This document shows, in pieces, positions 52,293 to 60,801 of a DNA stretch of 64,000 nt (within the stretch, counting starts at the first letter, position 1; each line of letters begins with the position of its first letter). Source of the DNA: CALAGB01 sp963713965 (GTDB taxonomy: Bacteria > Chloroflexota > Chloroflexia > Thermomicrobiales > Thermomicrobiaceae); contig OY970217.1 in the NCBI GenBank assembly GCA_963713965.1, positions 2,728,001 to 2,792,000 on the forward strand, written 5' to 3'. The position numbers and the translations under genes are program-made. Under the pieces are notes generated by a model, which made no database searches, was not told where the DNA came from, and saw only the letters and a list, made by a program, of their open reading frames with translations.

Positions 52293-55200
52293 ATGGCGCA
52301 GATTGCGGGAGACATCCAACAGCATGTGGATATCGTCTGCTTGGGCGCCATGGAGATGCAGCGTGAATCTCCGGACCGCGATACTGTCGAGTCGATCCTC
52401 AGCACTCTGGTTACTGTCCGCGAGCTGGCAGTCAACTCCGGCGCTCATCCGGTCATTGAGGCAGCGACCGTCGTCGAAGAAGCCGTCGCCCTGGCGCTGA
52501 CAGAAACCTCCGCCCCCGCTCCCTATCTCGGCCATTTCGTCACGTCCGCTGCCGCCGATCTCTCCCGGGTGGTTCACGCGCTGGCGACGGGCGAAGATCC
52601 CACGCCGATCATCAACCACGCGCGCTCGATTTTGACGTCAATGCCACGACGTGGAACCGATTATCTGGTAGAGATCGATCTCAACAACGCGCACGAGGTG
52701 GCTCGCATCTTCGAGGCGATGGGTGAGTCCTCTAATGACGATTACGGCCCAGGTACGGTCGACCAGCCGTTCGTCATCGAGCCACATTCGGCGACTCATC
52801 AGCTCGGCCGCATGCGTGAAATGCGTCAACTGCTTGCGTCCTACGTTGCACAGACCGAGACACTGCGCGCCAGTCCCGATCGGTTGGAATCGATCAACGA
52901 TCTCCTGGTAGGGGCCAAGGCGTTGCGCGCTTCAGCGGCAGTTGCCGGAATTCGTCCGGTTGAGCGGCTCTCGGCTCGTCTTTCGCATTTGTTTCAGACA
53001 TTGAGGTCTTCAAGCGGTCCACCGAGCGCCGAGGTCATTGAGTTCTGCGTCAACTGTGGGCATGGCATTGCCGCCGTCGTTGACGGCCCGGAACCGAGCG
53101 TGGAGGCATTACAACGGGTCGACGCACTGATTGAAGAAGCTAACCGCATTCTGAAGCGCTTCAACGTGCAGACGACGCAGTTGCAGACCGGAACACTATC
53201 AGCCGATCATCTTGGCGTGCGTGCGCCAAACGGTCATTCAGTAACGAATGGGCACCAGAGCTCCGCTCTTCCGGCCATCTATGCAGCCTTGCGCATGCTC
53301 GAGCGGGAGCGGGGCGGCGACGTCTCGGCAAGCAGACCGGGGCCAGGTCGAAGTCGAGGAGATCCAGACCGCTTCCTGGCGGACATCATCGATGTGTCTC
53401 AGCGCCTTCCGGCCACGATTCGTGGTCTCGAGCGCGATCGATCGTCGATCAGTAATCGAGCCGGCCTCTGGGACATTCTGCTCAAGTTGAAGGAATCCGC
53501 GGCACTGGCCGGCGCATCGGTCATCGTCGATCAGTGCTGGCGCATCGAATCGGCCATCACCAGTCTGGGCGAGGAGCCACTCACGGACGAGGTTCTGGCC
53601 GAGTTGCGTGGCCTCGACGCCGATCTGCACTGGCTCGTTTCACAGGTTCGTCCTGAACCGAAGGCTGAGAAAACGGTCGACACGTCAGACAAGTTGATCG
53701 TCGATGTCGAATCGTTTGACCGGCTAGCCAGGCACGTGAACGAGCTTTTGGTGCGATCCGGTGGGCACCCCCAGCGCTCACGCCGTCTGGCTCAGACGGT
53801 ACAGGACATCACTGTAGTCGGTGATCGGCTCGGCTCACTGACGGAGCGGCTGAAATCGTCTGGGGACACGCAAGCTGTCACGCGGGAGCTATCCGAGATC
53901 GTGTCGGATCTCTCTATTTCAGTCTCAGACCTCGATCATCTGCGCATCGAGTCCGATGCTGCTCAGGCACGTCTGGGCTCGGTAGTCACGTCGCTGTACG
54001 ACAGCGCGCGCAACCTTCAGCTCACGCCGATCGCGGCGCTGGGACCGAACCTACAGCGAGCCGTGCGCGGACTGACCCACCGATTGGGCAAGGACGCCAG
54101 CTTCGTGATCGAGGGCGGCGGGCTGATGGTCAACAGCGTGCTACATGAGCGGCTCAACACCGCGTTACTGCACCTCATTCGCAATTCCGTCGACCACGGG
54201 ATCGAGCCACCATCAACGCGAAGAGCAGTCGGCAAGTCTGAGCACGGAACGGTTCGTCTCGGCGCGCGTCGCGACGGCACCCAGATCGTCATCGACGTTT
54301 CGGACGATGGTAATGGCATCGACGATCGTCTGGTTTTGCGCCGCGCCGCCGAGAGCGGCTATCCGGTGCCCGCGAGCGGGATGACGCGAGAGCGGGCTCT
54401 GCAGCTCATCTTCCTTCCCGGGCTCACGGCGCGCTTGGATGCCGGCGGTCGCGCCGCCAACGGGCATGGACTCGACATCGTCGGGCAGCTCGTTGCCGAG
54501 ATGAAGGGGACCGTATCGATCGACTCGGAGCTTCGACGCGGTACCACGGTCACGATTCGGCTGCCCTTGGCGGTTCCGACCATCAGCGCTGTCGTGGTTT
54601 CTATTTCAGGCGAGCAGTTCGTCATGCCGTTCGTCAAGACGCAGGTCGTTCCGGCGTCGGTGGTGCGCTCGATCAAGCAGGAAGGAACGACCTTCCTGGC
54701 GGATCTGGGCGCCGTTCGCGTCCCGATCGTCGATCTCGGGTCACTGCTCGGAATGCGAGCTCCGCACCACGTGCGTGACGGCGGTGGTACGGTGCTCCGC
54801 GTCGAGCAGCTCGGGAGCCACTGGCTGATCAAGGTGGACAACGTTGAGGGTGTGCAGGAGGTGGAGCTGCTCTCGCTTGCCAATCCCAGCGTGCAGCTTT
54901 CCGGCGTTGTCGGAACTGCGTCACTCACCTCTGGCGCCCACGCCGCGGTGGTCGATCTGGATCAGCTCCTGGATGCTCGCCGCACCGCGCGGCGACGTAA
55001 AGGGCGCACCACGGCCACACTGACGCGTGTCCCGTTCGCGTTGATCGCCGACAAATCGGTAACGGTTCGTCGAACGTTGACCCAGGTGTTGGAGCAGGCC
55101 GGTTGGCGTGCCGCGGAAGCGCGAGACGGGTTGGAAGCGTGGGAGATGCTCGATTCGATCTCCCCCGAGCTTCTGGTGATCGATCTCGACCTACCGATGC

Positions 55201-55397
55201 TAGACCCGTTCCAGGTGATCCGCGCGGCCAAATCGCAGGGCGACATCCCAGTGGTGGCCATTGTGACCAACGACGACTCGAAGCTGCGCGCTCTCGCGGT
55301 CACCGCGGGCGTGAACGCACTACTGCAGAAGCCGGTCAATCCCGAGGATCTGCTCGCCAGCCTCCAAGCCCTTGGTGTGTTCACCCATGACAACTGA
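52293..55397 (+). CDS. CheA-like protein with degenerate HPt repeats, HATPase, CheW and receiver domains
   Basis: A soluble 1034-residue CheA/ChpA-type protein. Three helical HPt-like segments occur around residues 10-80, 170-240 and 365-430, but the phospho-His position appears to be Val40, Lys209 and Leu397, and no H-x-x-K-G motif exists. The kinase core has the N-box HLIRNSVDHGIEPP (about 627), DVSDDGNGID and NGHGLDIVG (about 724), then a CheW-like domain (about 760-900) and a receiver domain (about 915-1034) with phospho-acceptor Asp964 (IDLDLP) and Lys1013 (LQKPV). ATP-site residues look intact. No chemoreceptor, CheW, CheR or CheB gene is nearby. ATG 52293 (AGGAG at 9 bases) is chosen; ATG 52263 and TTG 52194 are alternatives. 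Confidence 0.83.
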   Translation: MAQIAGDIQQHVDIVCLGAMEMQRESPDRDTVESILSTLVTVRELAVNSGAHPVIEAATVVEEAVALALTETSAPAPYLGHFVTSAAADLSRVVHALATGEDPTPIINHARSILTSMPRRGTDYLVEIDLNNAHEVARIFEAMGESSNDDYGPGTVDQPFVIEPHSATHQLGRMREMRQLLASYVAQTETLRASPDRLESINDLLVGAKALRASAAVAGIRPVERLSARLSHLFQTLRSSSGPPSAEVIEFCVNCGHGIAAVVDGPEPSVEALQRVDALIEEANRILKRFNVQTTQLQTGTLSADHLGVRAPNGHSVTNGHQSSALPAIYAALRMLERERGGDVSASRPGPGRSRGDPDRFLADIIDVSQRLPATIRGLERDRSSISNRAGLWDILLKLKESAALAGASVIVDQCWRIESAITSLGEEPLTDEVLAELRGLDADLHWLVSQVRPEPKAEKTVDTSDKLIVDVESFDRLARHVNELLVRSGGHPQRSRRLAQTVQDITVVGDRLGSLTERLKSSGDTQAVTRELSEIVSDLSISVSDLDHLRIESDAAQARLGSVVTSLYDSARNLQLTPIAALGPNLQRAVRGLTHRLGKDASFVIEGGGLMVNSVLHERLNTALLHLIRNSVDHGIEPPSTRRAVGKSEHGTVRLGARRDGTQIVIDVSDDGNGIDDRLVLRRAAESGYPVPASGMTRERALQLIFLPGLTARLDAGGRAANGHGLDIVGQLVAEMKGTVSIDSELRRGTTVTIRLPLAVPTISAVVVSISGEQFVMPFVKTQVVPASVVRSIKQEGTTFLADLGAVRVPIVDLGSLLGMRAPHHVRDGGGTVLRVEQLGSHWLIKVDNVEGVQEVELLSLANPSVQLSGVVGTASLTSGAHAAVVDLDQLLDARRTARRRKGRTTATLTRVPFALIADKSVTVRRTLTQVLEQAGWRAAEARDGLEAWEMLDSISPELLVIDLDLPMLDPFQVIRAAKSQGDIPVVAIVTNDDSKLRALAVTAGVNALLQKPVNPEDLLASLQALGVFTHDN

Positions 55398-55432
55398 GTT
55401 CCTCGTGTTCGTGCCAGTACACGCCCGTCGGC

Positions 55433-56470
55433 TCACAACTCCCAGTAGGGTCTAAGTTGCTCAATTGTCAGATCGATCGCGTGCGACTGATCGCCTGACA
55501 CAGACTGCGACGCGGGCCACGCGGCGACCCGCACCGGATCCGTCGGCTCCTCGATGCCAGTTCGGTGTCCCGTCAATGTCTCAAATATAGCCAGGGTGCA
55601 GTAGGGACCGTAGATTTCGCTGTAACCGCCCTCCTGAGCCAACACCAGCCGTCCTTGAGCGGTGCGCTCCGCGACTCCTTGCATGATCGCGGTCAGCTCG
55701 CGGTAATGATCGGTCGCCAGCAGCATGCGTCCGAGCGGATCGCTGGCGCTGCCGTCCTGTCCGGCAGAGACGAAGACCAGTTCCGGCTTGAATTGCTCCG
55801 CCAGTGGCTCGATGACGCGTTCGAACGCCGAGCGATAGGCCGCGCCACCAGATCCAGCCGGGAGAGCCAGATTGACGGTATAGCCTGCCCCAGCACCGCT
55901 GCCGATCTCGTCCGGCATGCCTGATTCGATAGGGAACAGGCGATCTTGCTGCAGCGATACGAAGAGGACGTTTGGATCGTCGTAGAAGGCGGACTGCGTG
56001 CCATTACCGTGATGCACGTCCCAATCGACGATCATCACACGTTCGACGCCGTAGCGACGTTGAGCGTGGCGGGCGGCAATGGCGACGTTGCCGAAGATGC
56101 AGAACCCTCGACCTTTGCTCGCTTCGGCGTGATGACCTGGAGGACGGACCAGCGCGAAGCATTGCCGCACTTCACCGTTCATGACCGCGTCGACCGCCGC
56201 CATCACACCGCCGGCCGCCAGTAAGGCGATCTCGTAGGAATCTGCTCCCACCGGCGCGCCCTGTCCGGCATCGCCGCCGCCCGACTCGCTGATCTGGCGG
56301 ATGCCATCGACATAATCAATCGGGTGGAAACTCGACAAATCATCGGGAGTCGCAAGGTACGGGTCGACGCGCACCAGCTCCTTGGAAAGGCCGGTGTAAT
56401 CGAGCAGCTTCTTGGTGCGCTCGACAAGACGTGGGTTCGATGGGTGATCGACCGGCTCAACAAAGGGCAA
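55433..56470 (-). CDS. class II histone-deacetylase-family zinc amidohydrolase, 5' end apparently frameshifted
   Basis: Removes acetyl or acyl groups from amines (acetylpolyamine-, acetoin- or lysine-deacetylase type). Active-site motifs are intact: RPPGHHAEASKGRGFC (tandem His), IVDWDVHHGNGTQ (zinc Asp and His), SAGQDGSASDP (zinc Asp) and QEGGYSE. The open frame begins at TTG 56470, but the conserved N-terminus continues upstream in the same frame to 56542 (TGLVFSDRYLQHNTNPY) with no usable start codon. An ATG at 56558 with AGGAG upstream is one base out of frame. Either one extra base disrupts the gene (real or a sequence error) or translation starts at 56470. It lies just downstream of the deiminase-fold gene. 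Confidence 0.8.
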   Translation of the reverse strand: MPFVEPVDHPSNPRLVERTKKLLDYTGLSKELVRVDPYLATPDDLSSFHPIDYVDGIRQISESGGGDAGQGAPVGADSYEIALLAAGGVMAAVDAVMNGEVRQCFALVRPPGHHAEASKGRGFCIFGNVAIAARHAQRRYGVERVMIVDWDVHHGNGTQSAFYDDPNVLFVSLQQDRLFPIESGMPDEIGSGAGAGYTVNLALPAGSGGAAYRSAFERVIEPLAEQFKPELVFVSAGQDGSASDPLGRMLLATDHYRELTAIMQGVAERTAQGRLVLAQEGGYSEIYGPYCTLAIFETLTGHRTGIEEPTDPVRVAAWPASQSVSGDQSHAIDLTIEQLRPYWEL

Positions 56471-56609
56471 TGTGGCGCCTGAGGGGAGCCGATAAGGGTT
56501 CGTATTGTGCTGCAGATACCGATCGCTGAAGACGAGTCCGGTCGAGTGTAACCGCCATGAGGTTCGTTCTCCTGTCTAGTCAGTTCTCATGTTCACCTGG
56601 CGAATGACC

Positions 56610-57641
56610 TTAGCTCGGATCGCGTACCAGTGGCAGCGTCGAGCAGTGGATACCTCCACCATTCTTGTGGATCTCGTCATAGGGGATTTCGATCGTCTCG
56701 ATACCTGCCTGGTTGAGTCGCTCCACAGTGCGAGGGCATCCTTCGGCGATAACGACCTTACCTGGACGCAGCGCCAGACAATTGACGGCACTCTCTTCAG
56801 TCGGCCAGACGTAGATCGGCTGGATCTCGAGCTCCTTGAGCGTGTCGAGAAACCAGTAGGGGAGATGCGGCACGTTCACGATCGCTTTGTCGTGATCCAC
56901 CATGACGATGCAGCCGTCGATGTGCAGTGAATGTCCGGTCAATGGGACGCGGATGAGCCGGACGTTCTGCTCTGCCAGCACCTGCTCCATCTGTCGGGCG
57001 CCGGATTCGTTTTGACGGAAGGACATGCCGATGGCCGCGGTGTTCTCGTTGAGGAAGACGAATGAGCCACCTTCGACCAGACCGGTACCGTGGATCGTGT
57101 GGATGATCGGCATGCCCAGGTTGGCGATGGTGTGGGTGACGAACGCTTCTTCACCGCGGCGACCAAAGCCATGCTCGCGTCCAACCGGTCCCATGCGGCA
57201 AATCACCGCGCCGCCGTGAACGGCAATGGCCTGATCGCGCGTGAAGACTGCCTTGACGTCTCCTGGCGAGCTATCGACCCAAACGATCTCGACGCCCTCG
57301 TCCTCCAGCACCTTGACCAAACCGTCGTGCTGCGCCTGCATCTTGGCAAGATCCGGCCCGGTCCGGTCGCGCCAATACCATTGCTCGTCGTCGTCGATCA
57401 GCGCGGCGATAGATGGATCGTACTTGTTGGGATCGATCTTGTTGATTTCGTCCCCTGGACGGTGCATCGCGCAGAGGCGCAGTCGTCCGACGTCGTTGTG
57501 CACGCCCCATTGCCGTCCCCAGACGCGCGTCTGCATGTCGGCGTCTTCGAAGGGCGGCTCGGCCCGTGGTGGAATGCGTTCGAGCACCACGTGGTAATAG
57601 GCGGAACTGTTTCGCAACTCATCATCCGGCGTTGAGGCCAT
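56610..57641 (-). CDS. arginine deiminase/amidinotransferase-fold hydrolase
   Basis: A 343-residue member of the guanidino-group-modifying superfamily (arginine deiminase, dimethylarginine dimethylaminohydrolase, amidinotransferase). The catalytic Cys is in GGGIHCSTLPLVRD near the C-terminus, the catalytic His in GHSLHIDGC, and the Asp box in VFTRDQAIAV; all three appear intact. EGGSFVFLNENT is the guanidinium-binding segment. The product would be citrulline or a related ureido compound, or an amidino-transfer product. ATG 57641 follows AAGGAGGGAG. It lies upstream of the deacetylase gene in the same direction, suggesting arginine or polyamine-derivative catabolism. Confidence 0.87.
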   Translation of the reverse strand: MASTPDDELRNSSAYYHVVLERIPPRAEPPFEDADMQTRVWGRQWGVHNDVGRLRLCAMHRPGDEINKIDPNKYDPSIAALIDDDEQWYWRDRTGPDLAKMQAQHDGLVKVLEDEGVEIVWVDSSPGDVKAVFTRDQAIAVHGGAVICRMGPVGREHGFGRRGEEAFVTHTIANLGMPIIHTIHGTGLVEGGSFVFLNENTAAIGMSFRQNESGARQMEQVLAEQNVRLIRVPLTGHSLHIDGCIVMVDHDKAIVNVPHLPYWFLDTLKELEIQPIYVWPTEESAVNCLALRPGKVVIAEGCPRTVERLNQAGIETIEIPYDEIHKNGGGIHCSTLPLVRDPS

Positions 57642-57875
57642 CTACCGCTCCCTCCTTGCTTGTGTCACTCGTGCCGCCGATTGTCGCACGAGATGGGAGG
57701 AGTGTCAGGGGCGAACGGGGCGCGTCGAATTGGACTCGTGGCGCAGGGTTTCAGGCTTACGAGCACCGTCACTCTGACTCGGCCATTGTCGCTGCGATCC
57801 GTCCGGCCAATTCAAAGATATCCGCCATCATGTAGAGTGAGAACGTTCGGTTTATCGGTATTGAAGGAGGTCTTG

Positions 57876-58412
57876 ATGGCTGAACCTCAACGCGATCTCG
57901 TGATTAACCTTGTTCATGCCACGGATCCGGAGATCGGTCGCATGCTCTGGTTGTTTCAAGACACCCGAACCCGGACACTGCAGTCACTCGAAGGGCTCGA
58001 TCCATCTCGCGTCGCCGTCGTGCCCGACCATTTCGAGAACAGCATCGGCGCCCTTCTCTACCATGTCGCGGTTATCGAAGCTGATTGGCTCTATTCCGAG
58101 GTTCGGGAGCAAGAGATGCCGGGGGACGTCCTGTCACTCTTCCCAGATGGAGTCCGCGACGATACGGGGGCGCTGGTCGATCCACGAACGCGCGGGCTAG
58201 ACGATCACTTGAAGGTTCTCGATCAAGTACGAGCCCTCGTGCTTGAGACCTACCAACCCATGACGCTCGCTGACTTCCGTCGAGCGCGTCAGTTGCCACA
58301 GTATGACGTGACACCTGAGTGGGTCCTCCACCATTTGATGCAGCACGAAGCCGAGCATCGTGGCCATATCGAGAGTCTGAGGCATTTCATTGAGGTGACG
58401 AGCCGCTCATAG
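57876..58412 (+). CDS. DinB-like (DUF664-type) four-helix-bundle protein
   Basis: A 178-residue DinB/YfiT-fold protein. The three metal-ligand histidines typical of the fold are visible: one in YHVAVIEADWL (about residue 65) and two in VLHHLMQHEAEHRGHI (about 155-166). Members include mycothiol- and bacillithiol-dependent transferases as well as many of unknown function. ATG 57876 has AAGGAGG at 5 bases; the long frame upstream from 57660 is not protein-like. Isolated on the plus strand, divergent from the deiminase gene. Confidence 0.82.
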   Translation: MAEPQRDLVINLVHATDPEIGRMLWLFQDTRTRTLQSLEGLDPSRVAVVPDHFENSIGALLYHVAVIEADWLYSEVREQEMPGDVLSLFPDGVRDDTGALVDPRTRGLDDHLKVLDQVRALVLETYQPMTLADFRRARQLPQYDVTPEWVLHHLMQHEAEHRGHIESLRHFIEVTSRS

Positions 58413-58540
58413 ACGCCTCACACTCGTGCGCTGACCGATCGCCTGCAGCATCCCATATGCGATACTCGGGGTGAGAGCCGCTGGACTCAACTGTGACGGA
58501 ACAATCCTCATGTGCGGCTCGGATAACCAGGGAGGACATG

Positions 58541-59701
58541 ATGCGCGAAATAGAAATCGTCGGCATCGCCGAGACGAAATTTGGCAAGGCCGAGGGCAGC
58601 TATCGCGAGCTGGCCGTGCAAGCGGCACAGGCCGCGCTCGAGGACGCCGGAGCGTCGACCGGCCAGATCGAAGCCCTCTTCTTAGGGACCTTCTCGCCCG
58701 GCACCTTCATTCACCAGGAACACGTCGCGCCGCTGGTAGCGTCGGAACTTGGGCTGGACAACGTACCGAGCACCCGACTCGAGAATGCCTGCGCCTCCGG
58801 CTCGACCGCCTTCGCCAGCGGGATGATGGCGATCGCGGCCGGCGTCTATGACGTGGTTTTGATCGTCGGTGCTGAGAAGATGACGTCGACTCCCATCGGC
58901 GAGGCGACCTCGATCCTGGCCGAAGCGGCCGATTGGGAGACCGAGAGCAAGCAGGGACTCACGTTCCCGGGCGCCTATGCCCTCATGGCTCGCGCCTACA
59001 TGCAGAAGTACGGCAAGGATCGCTCGATCCTGGACGCCGTGGCCATCAAGAATCATCACAATGCCATGGGCAACCCGTTCGCCCAGTTCCATCGCGAGAT
59101 CACGCGAGAGGACATCGCCAAGTCGGCCATGATCGCCGATCCGCTCACACTCTACGATTGCTCGCCGATCTCCGATGGTGCCGCCGCCGTGGTGCTGGTA
59201 GCCAGGGACGTCGCCGAAAAGTTCGCCAAGCCGGGCATCCGCGTGCTGGGCTTCGGACAGGCCTCCGACTCTCTGGCGCTCTACAAGCGGGACGATTTGA
59301 CGACGTTACCCGCCGCCAAGAAGGCCGCCCAACGCGCCTACAAGATGGCGGGAGTCAACGCCAACGACATCAGCTTCGCCGAGGTGCACGATTGCTTCAC
59401 GATTGCCGAGATCATCGCCACCGAGGATTTGGGATTCTTCGGCGCGGGCGAAGGCGGCGACGCCGTCGTTGGCGGAGCAACAGGTCGTGATGGCAAGGTT
59501 CCGGTGAATCCAAGCGGTGGATTGAAAGCCAAGGGACATCCGGTTGGCGCCACGGGGGTCAGCCAGATCGTGGAGTCCGTTTTCCAGCTTCGTGGGGAGG
59601 CAGGTGAGCGGCAGTTGGACGGCGTCGATTTGGCCCTCACACATAACGTCGGCGGCTCGGGGGCCACCTGCGTGGTGACTATTCTTGGGAAGGCGGAGTG
59701 A
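58541..59701 (+). CDS. thiolase-family acyl-CoA acetyltransferase (SCP-x/PaaJ-like)
   Basis: A 386-residue thiolase. The acyl-binding Cys is in NACASGSTAF, the His of HDCFTIAEI and the final box NPSGGLKAKGHPVGATGVSQI are present, and HNVGGSGATCVVTIL closes the fold. The overall pattern matches SCP-x/lipid-transfer-type thiolases, which usually act with a DUF35 OB-fold partner, and such a partner is encoded next. Two adjacent ATGs (58538, 58541) are possible; the second gives better spacing to GGAGG. Its stop overlaps the next start (TGATG). Likely role: thiolytic cleavage in fatty-acid or side-chain degradation. Confidence 0.9.
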   Translation: MREIEIVGIAETKFGKAEGSYRELAVQAAQAALEDAGASTGQIEALFLGTFSPGTFIHQEHVAPLVASELGLDNVPSTRLENACASGSTAFASGMMAIAAGVYDVVLIVGAEKMTSTPIGEATSILAEAADWETESKQGLTFPGAYALMARAYMQKYGKDRSILDAVAIKNHHNAMGNPFAQFHREITREDIAKSAMIADPLTLYDCSPISDGAAAVVLVARDVAEKFAKPGIRVLGFGQASDSLALYKRDDLTTLPAAKKAAQRAYKMAGVNANDISFAEVHDCFTIAEIIATEDLGFFGAGEGGDAVVGGATGRDGKVPVNPSGGLKAKGHPVGATGVSQIVESVFQLRGEAGERQLDGVDLALTHNVGGSGATCVVTILGKAE

Positions 59702-59940
59702 TGGCCGAAGCACGCACATTTGCCGACGCAGTTGGCAAAATCATCAGCTACAGCGTCATCTACGTCCCCACTCCAGAATTCGCAGGGGAAGCTCCGTACG
59801 GTCTGGCCGTCATTGAGACGTCCGACGGCGAGCGGCTATTGGCGCGCTTGCCAGCCGATGACAAGGACAAGCTCGCTGTCGGAGCTGCAGTTGTCTACGA
59901 CCATGCGGACCAGCATGGGGCGGTCTTTCGAGTGCAGTAG
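59701..59940 (+). CDS. DUF35-type OB-fold protein, thiolase partner (79 aa)
   Basis: A small beta-barrel protein (FADAVGKIISYSVIYVPTPEFAGEAPYGLAVIETSDGERLLARL). The VPTPEFAGEAPYGLAVIE segment is the typical DUF35 OB-fold strand pair. DUF35 proteins usually carry an N-terminal Cys4 rubredoxin-like zinc ribbon; this one has no cysteine at all, so only the OB half is present. It overlaps the thiolase stop by one base (TGATG) and would form the thiolase-DUF35 complex that channels CoA substrates. A hairpin after the gene probably ends the transcript. Confidence 0.8.
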   Translation: MAEARTFADAVGKIISYSVIYVPTPEFAGEAPYGLAVIETSDGERLLARLPADDKDKLAVGAAVVYDHADQHGAVFRVQ

Positions 59941-59963
59941 CACGAACCCATTGGAAATGAATG

Positions 59964-59989
59964 AATGGGCCGGCAATGTCCGGCCCATT
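59964..59989. terminator. hairpin between thiolase operon and iron-protein gene
   Basis: AATGGGCCGG (59964-59973) and CCGGCCCATT (59980-59989) form a perfect 10-bp stem with a 6-base loop, 24 bases after the OB-fold gene and 20 bases beyond the stop of the convergent gene. It can serve both strands; the U-tract is weak, better on the minus strand. Confidence 0.6.
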
Positions 59990-60008
59990 CCCTTGCGCCA
60001 CGGGACTG

Positions 60009-60602
60009 TTATCGTACCTGGTCTTCTTTACCCTTGACGAACTTCTGTCCAGGCGTGATGTGAAGCGTCAGATCCACCTCTTCGGGTTTCCCGTAGCGTT
60101 TGCCGTTCTTGTAGTCGTGCCGCATGAAAGTCGGCGGTTCGACGCGAACGTGGACACGGTAGTCGCCCTCTGCCGGGATCTTCCAGTCGAGTCCGTAGTG
60201 ATAGAGCATCGGGTGCCAGAGGAACGGCATCTGGTGCGTTCCGACTTCCTTGCCGTCTGATGTGAAGAGCGTCGCCCTCACATCCAACCCAGGGATGAAG
60301 CGGCCATCGGCGGCATCTCGCACGACGATCTCAAGGTGTGCATTCTCGCCCTCGGGCGAGATCCAACGAAATTCGTTGTTCTCCAGCTGATAGAGCCCTT
60401 CGGCCTCCTCGACGGTGGCCCCGATTTCGTAGTCGCCGGCCCGTTCTACCGCCAGCTGCCCGGTCTCCTCCTGCATGGCCGCCAGCGCATTGCCATAGAC
60501 GTCGCCTTGTTCTTTGGCGCGCTGGAGCTGTTCCTTCGTCGCTTCCATGCTCGGCACCATCGGCGGCATGGAGGTGTCGTGTGACTGATGTTCGCTCGCC
60601 AT
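60009..60602 (-). CDS. Tp34/P19-type iron-binding family protein without signal peptide (197 aa)
   Basis: Resembles the Fe2+-binding Tp34/P19/FtrA family: an Ig-like beta sandwich with HLEIVVRDAADGRFIPGLDV, then HQMPFLWHPMLYHYGLDW, rich in His/Met/Tyr, and FMRHDYKNGKRYGKP. Family members are periplasmic partners of Fe2+ permeases. Here the N-terminus (MASEHQSHDTSMPPMVPSM, then a helical Glu/Gln/Lys-rich segment to about 55) is polar with no signal sequence, so export is not indicated. ATG 60602 has AAGGAGAGG at good spacing; extending to 60848 adds a low-quality tail. Divergent from the DUF2231-Rieske gene, with which it may share regulation. Confidence 0.68.
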   Translation of the reverse strand: MASEHQSHDTSMPPMVPSMEATKEQLQRAKEQGDVYGNALAAMQEETGQLAVERAGDYEIGATVEEAEGLYQLENNEFRWISPEGENAHLEIVVRDAADGRFIPGLDVRATLFTSDGKEVGTHQMPFLWHPMLYHYGLDWKIPAEGDYRVHVRVEPPTFMRHDYKNGKRYGKPEEVDLTLHITPGQKFVKGKEDQVR

Positions 60603-60801
60603 TATCCTCTCCTTCAATTTATGAATACGGAATACGAAGCGGGATCGGAAACCCCTCTTTCTCCCAATGTGCAACCCGCATTCCAGTGTTGCGGAGTTCG
60701 TCGAACAGTGGCTTTCGCCGGCACGGTCGAGGCTTGAAGCTTGCGTACATGCGTCCAGGATGGCGCTCGCGCCGCATCCACATCTCGCCTTGGAGGAATC
60801 A

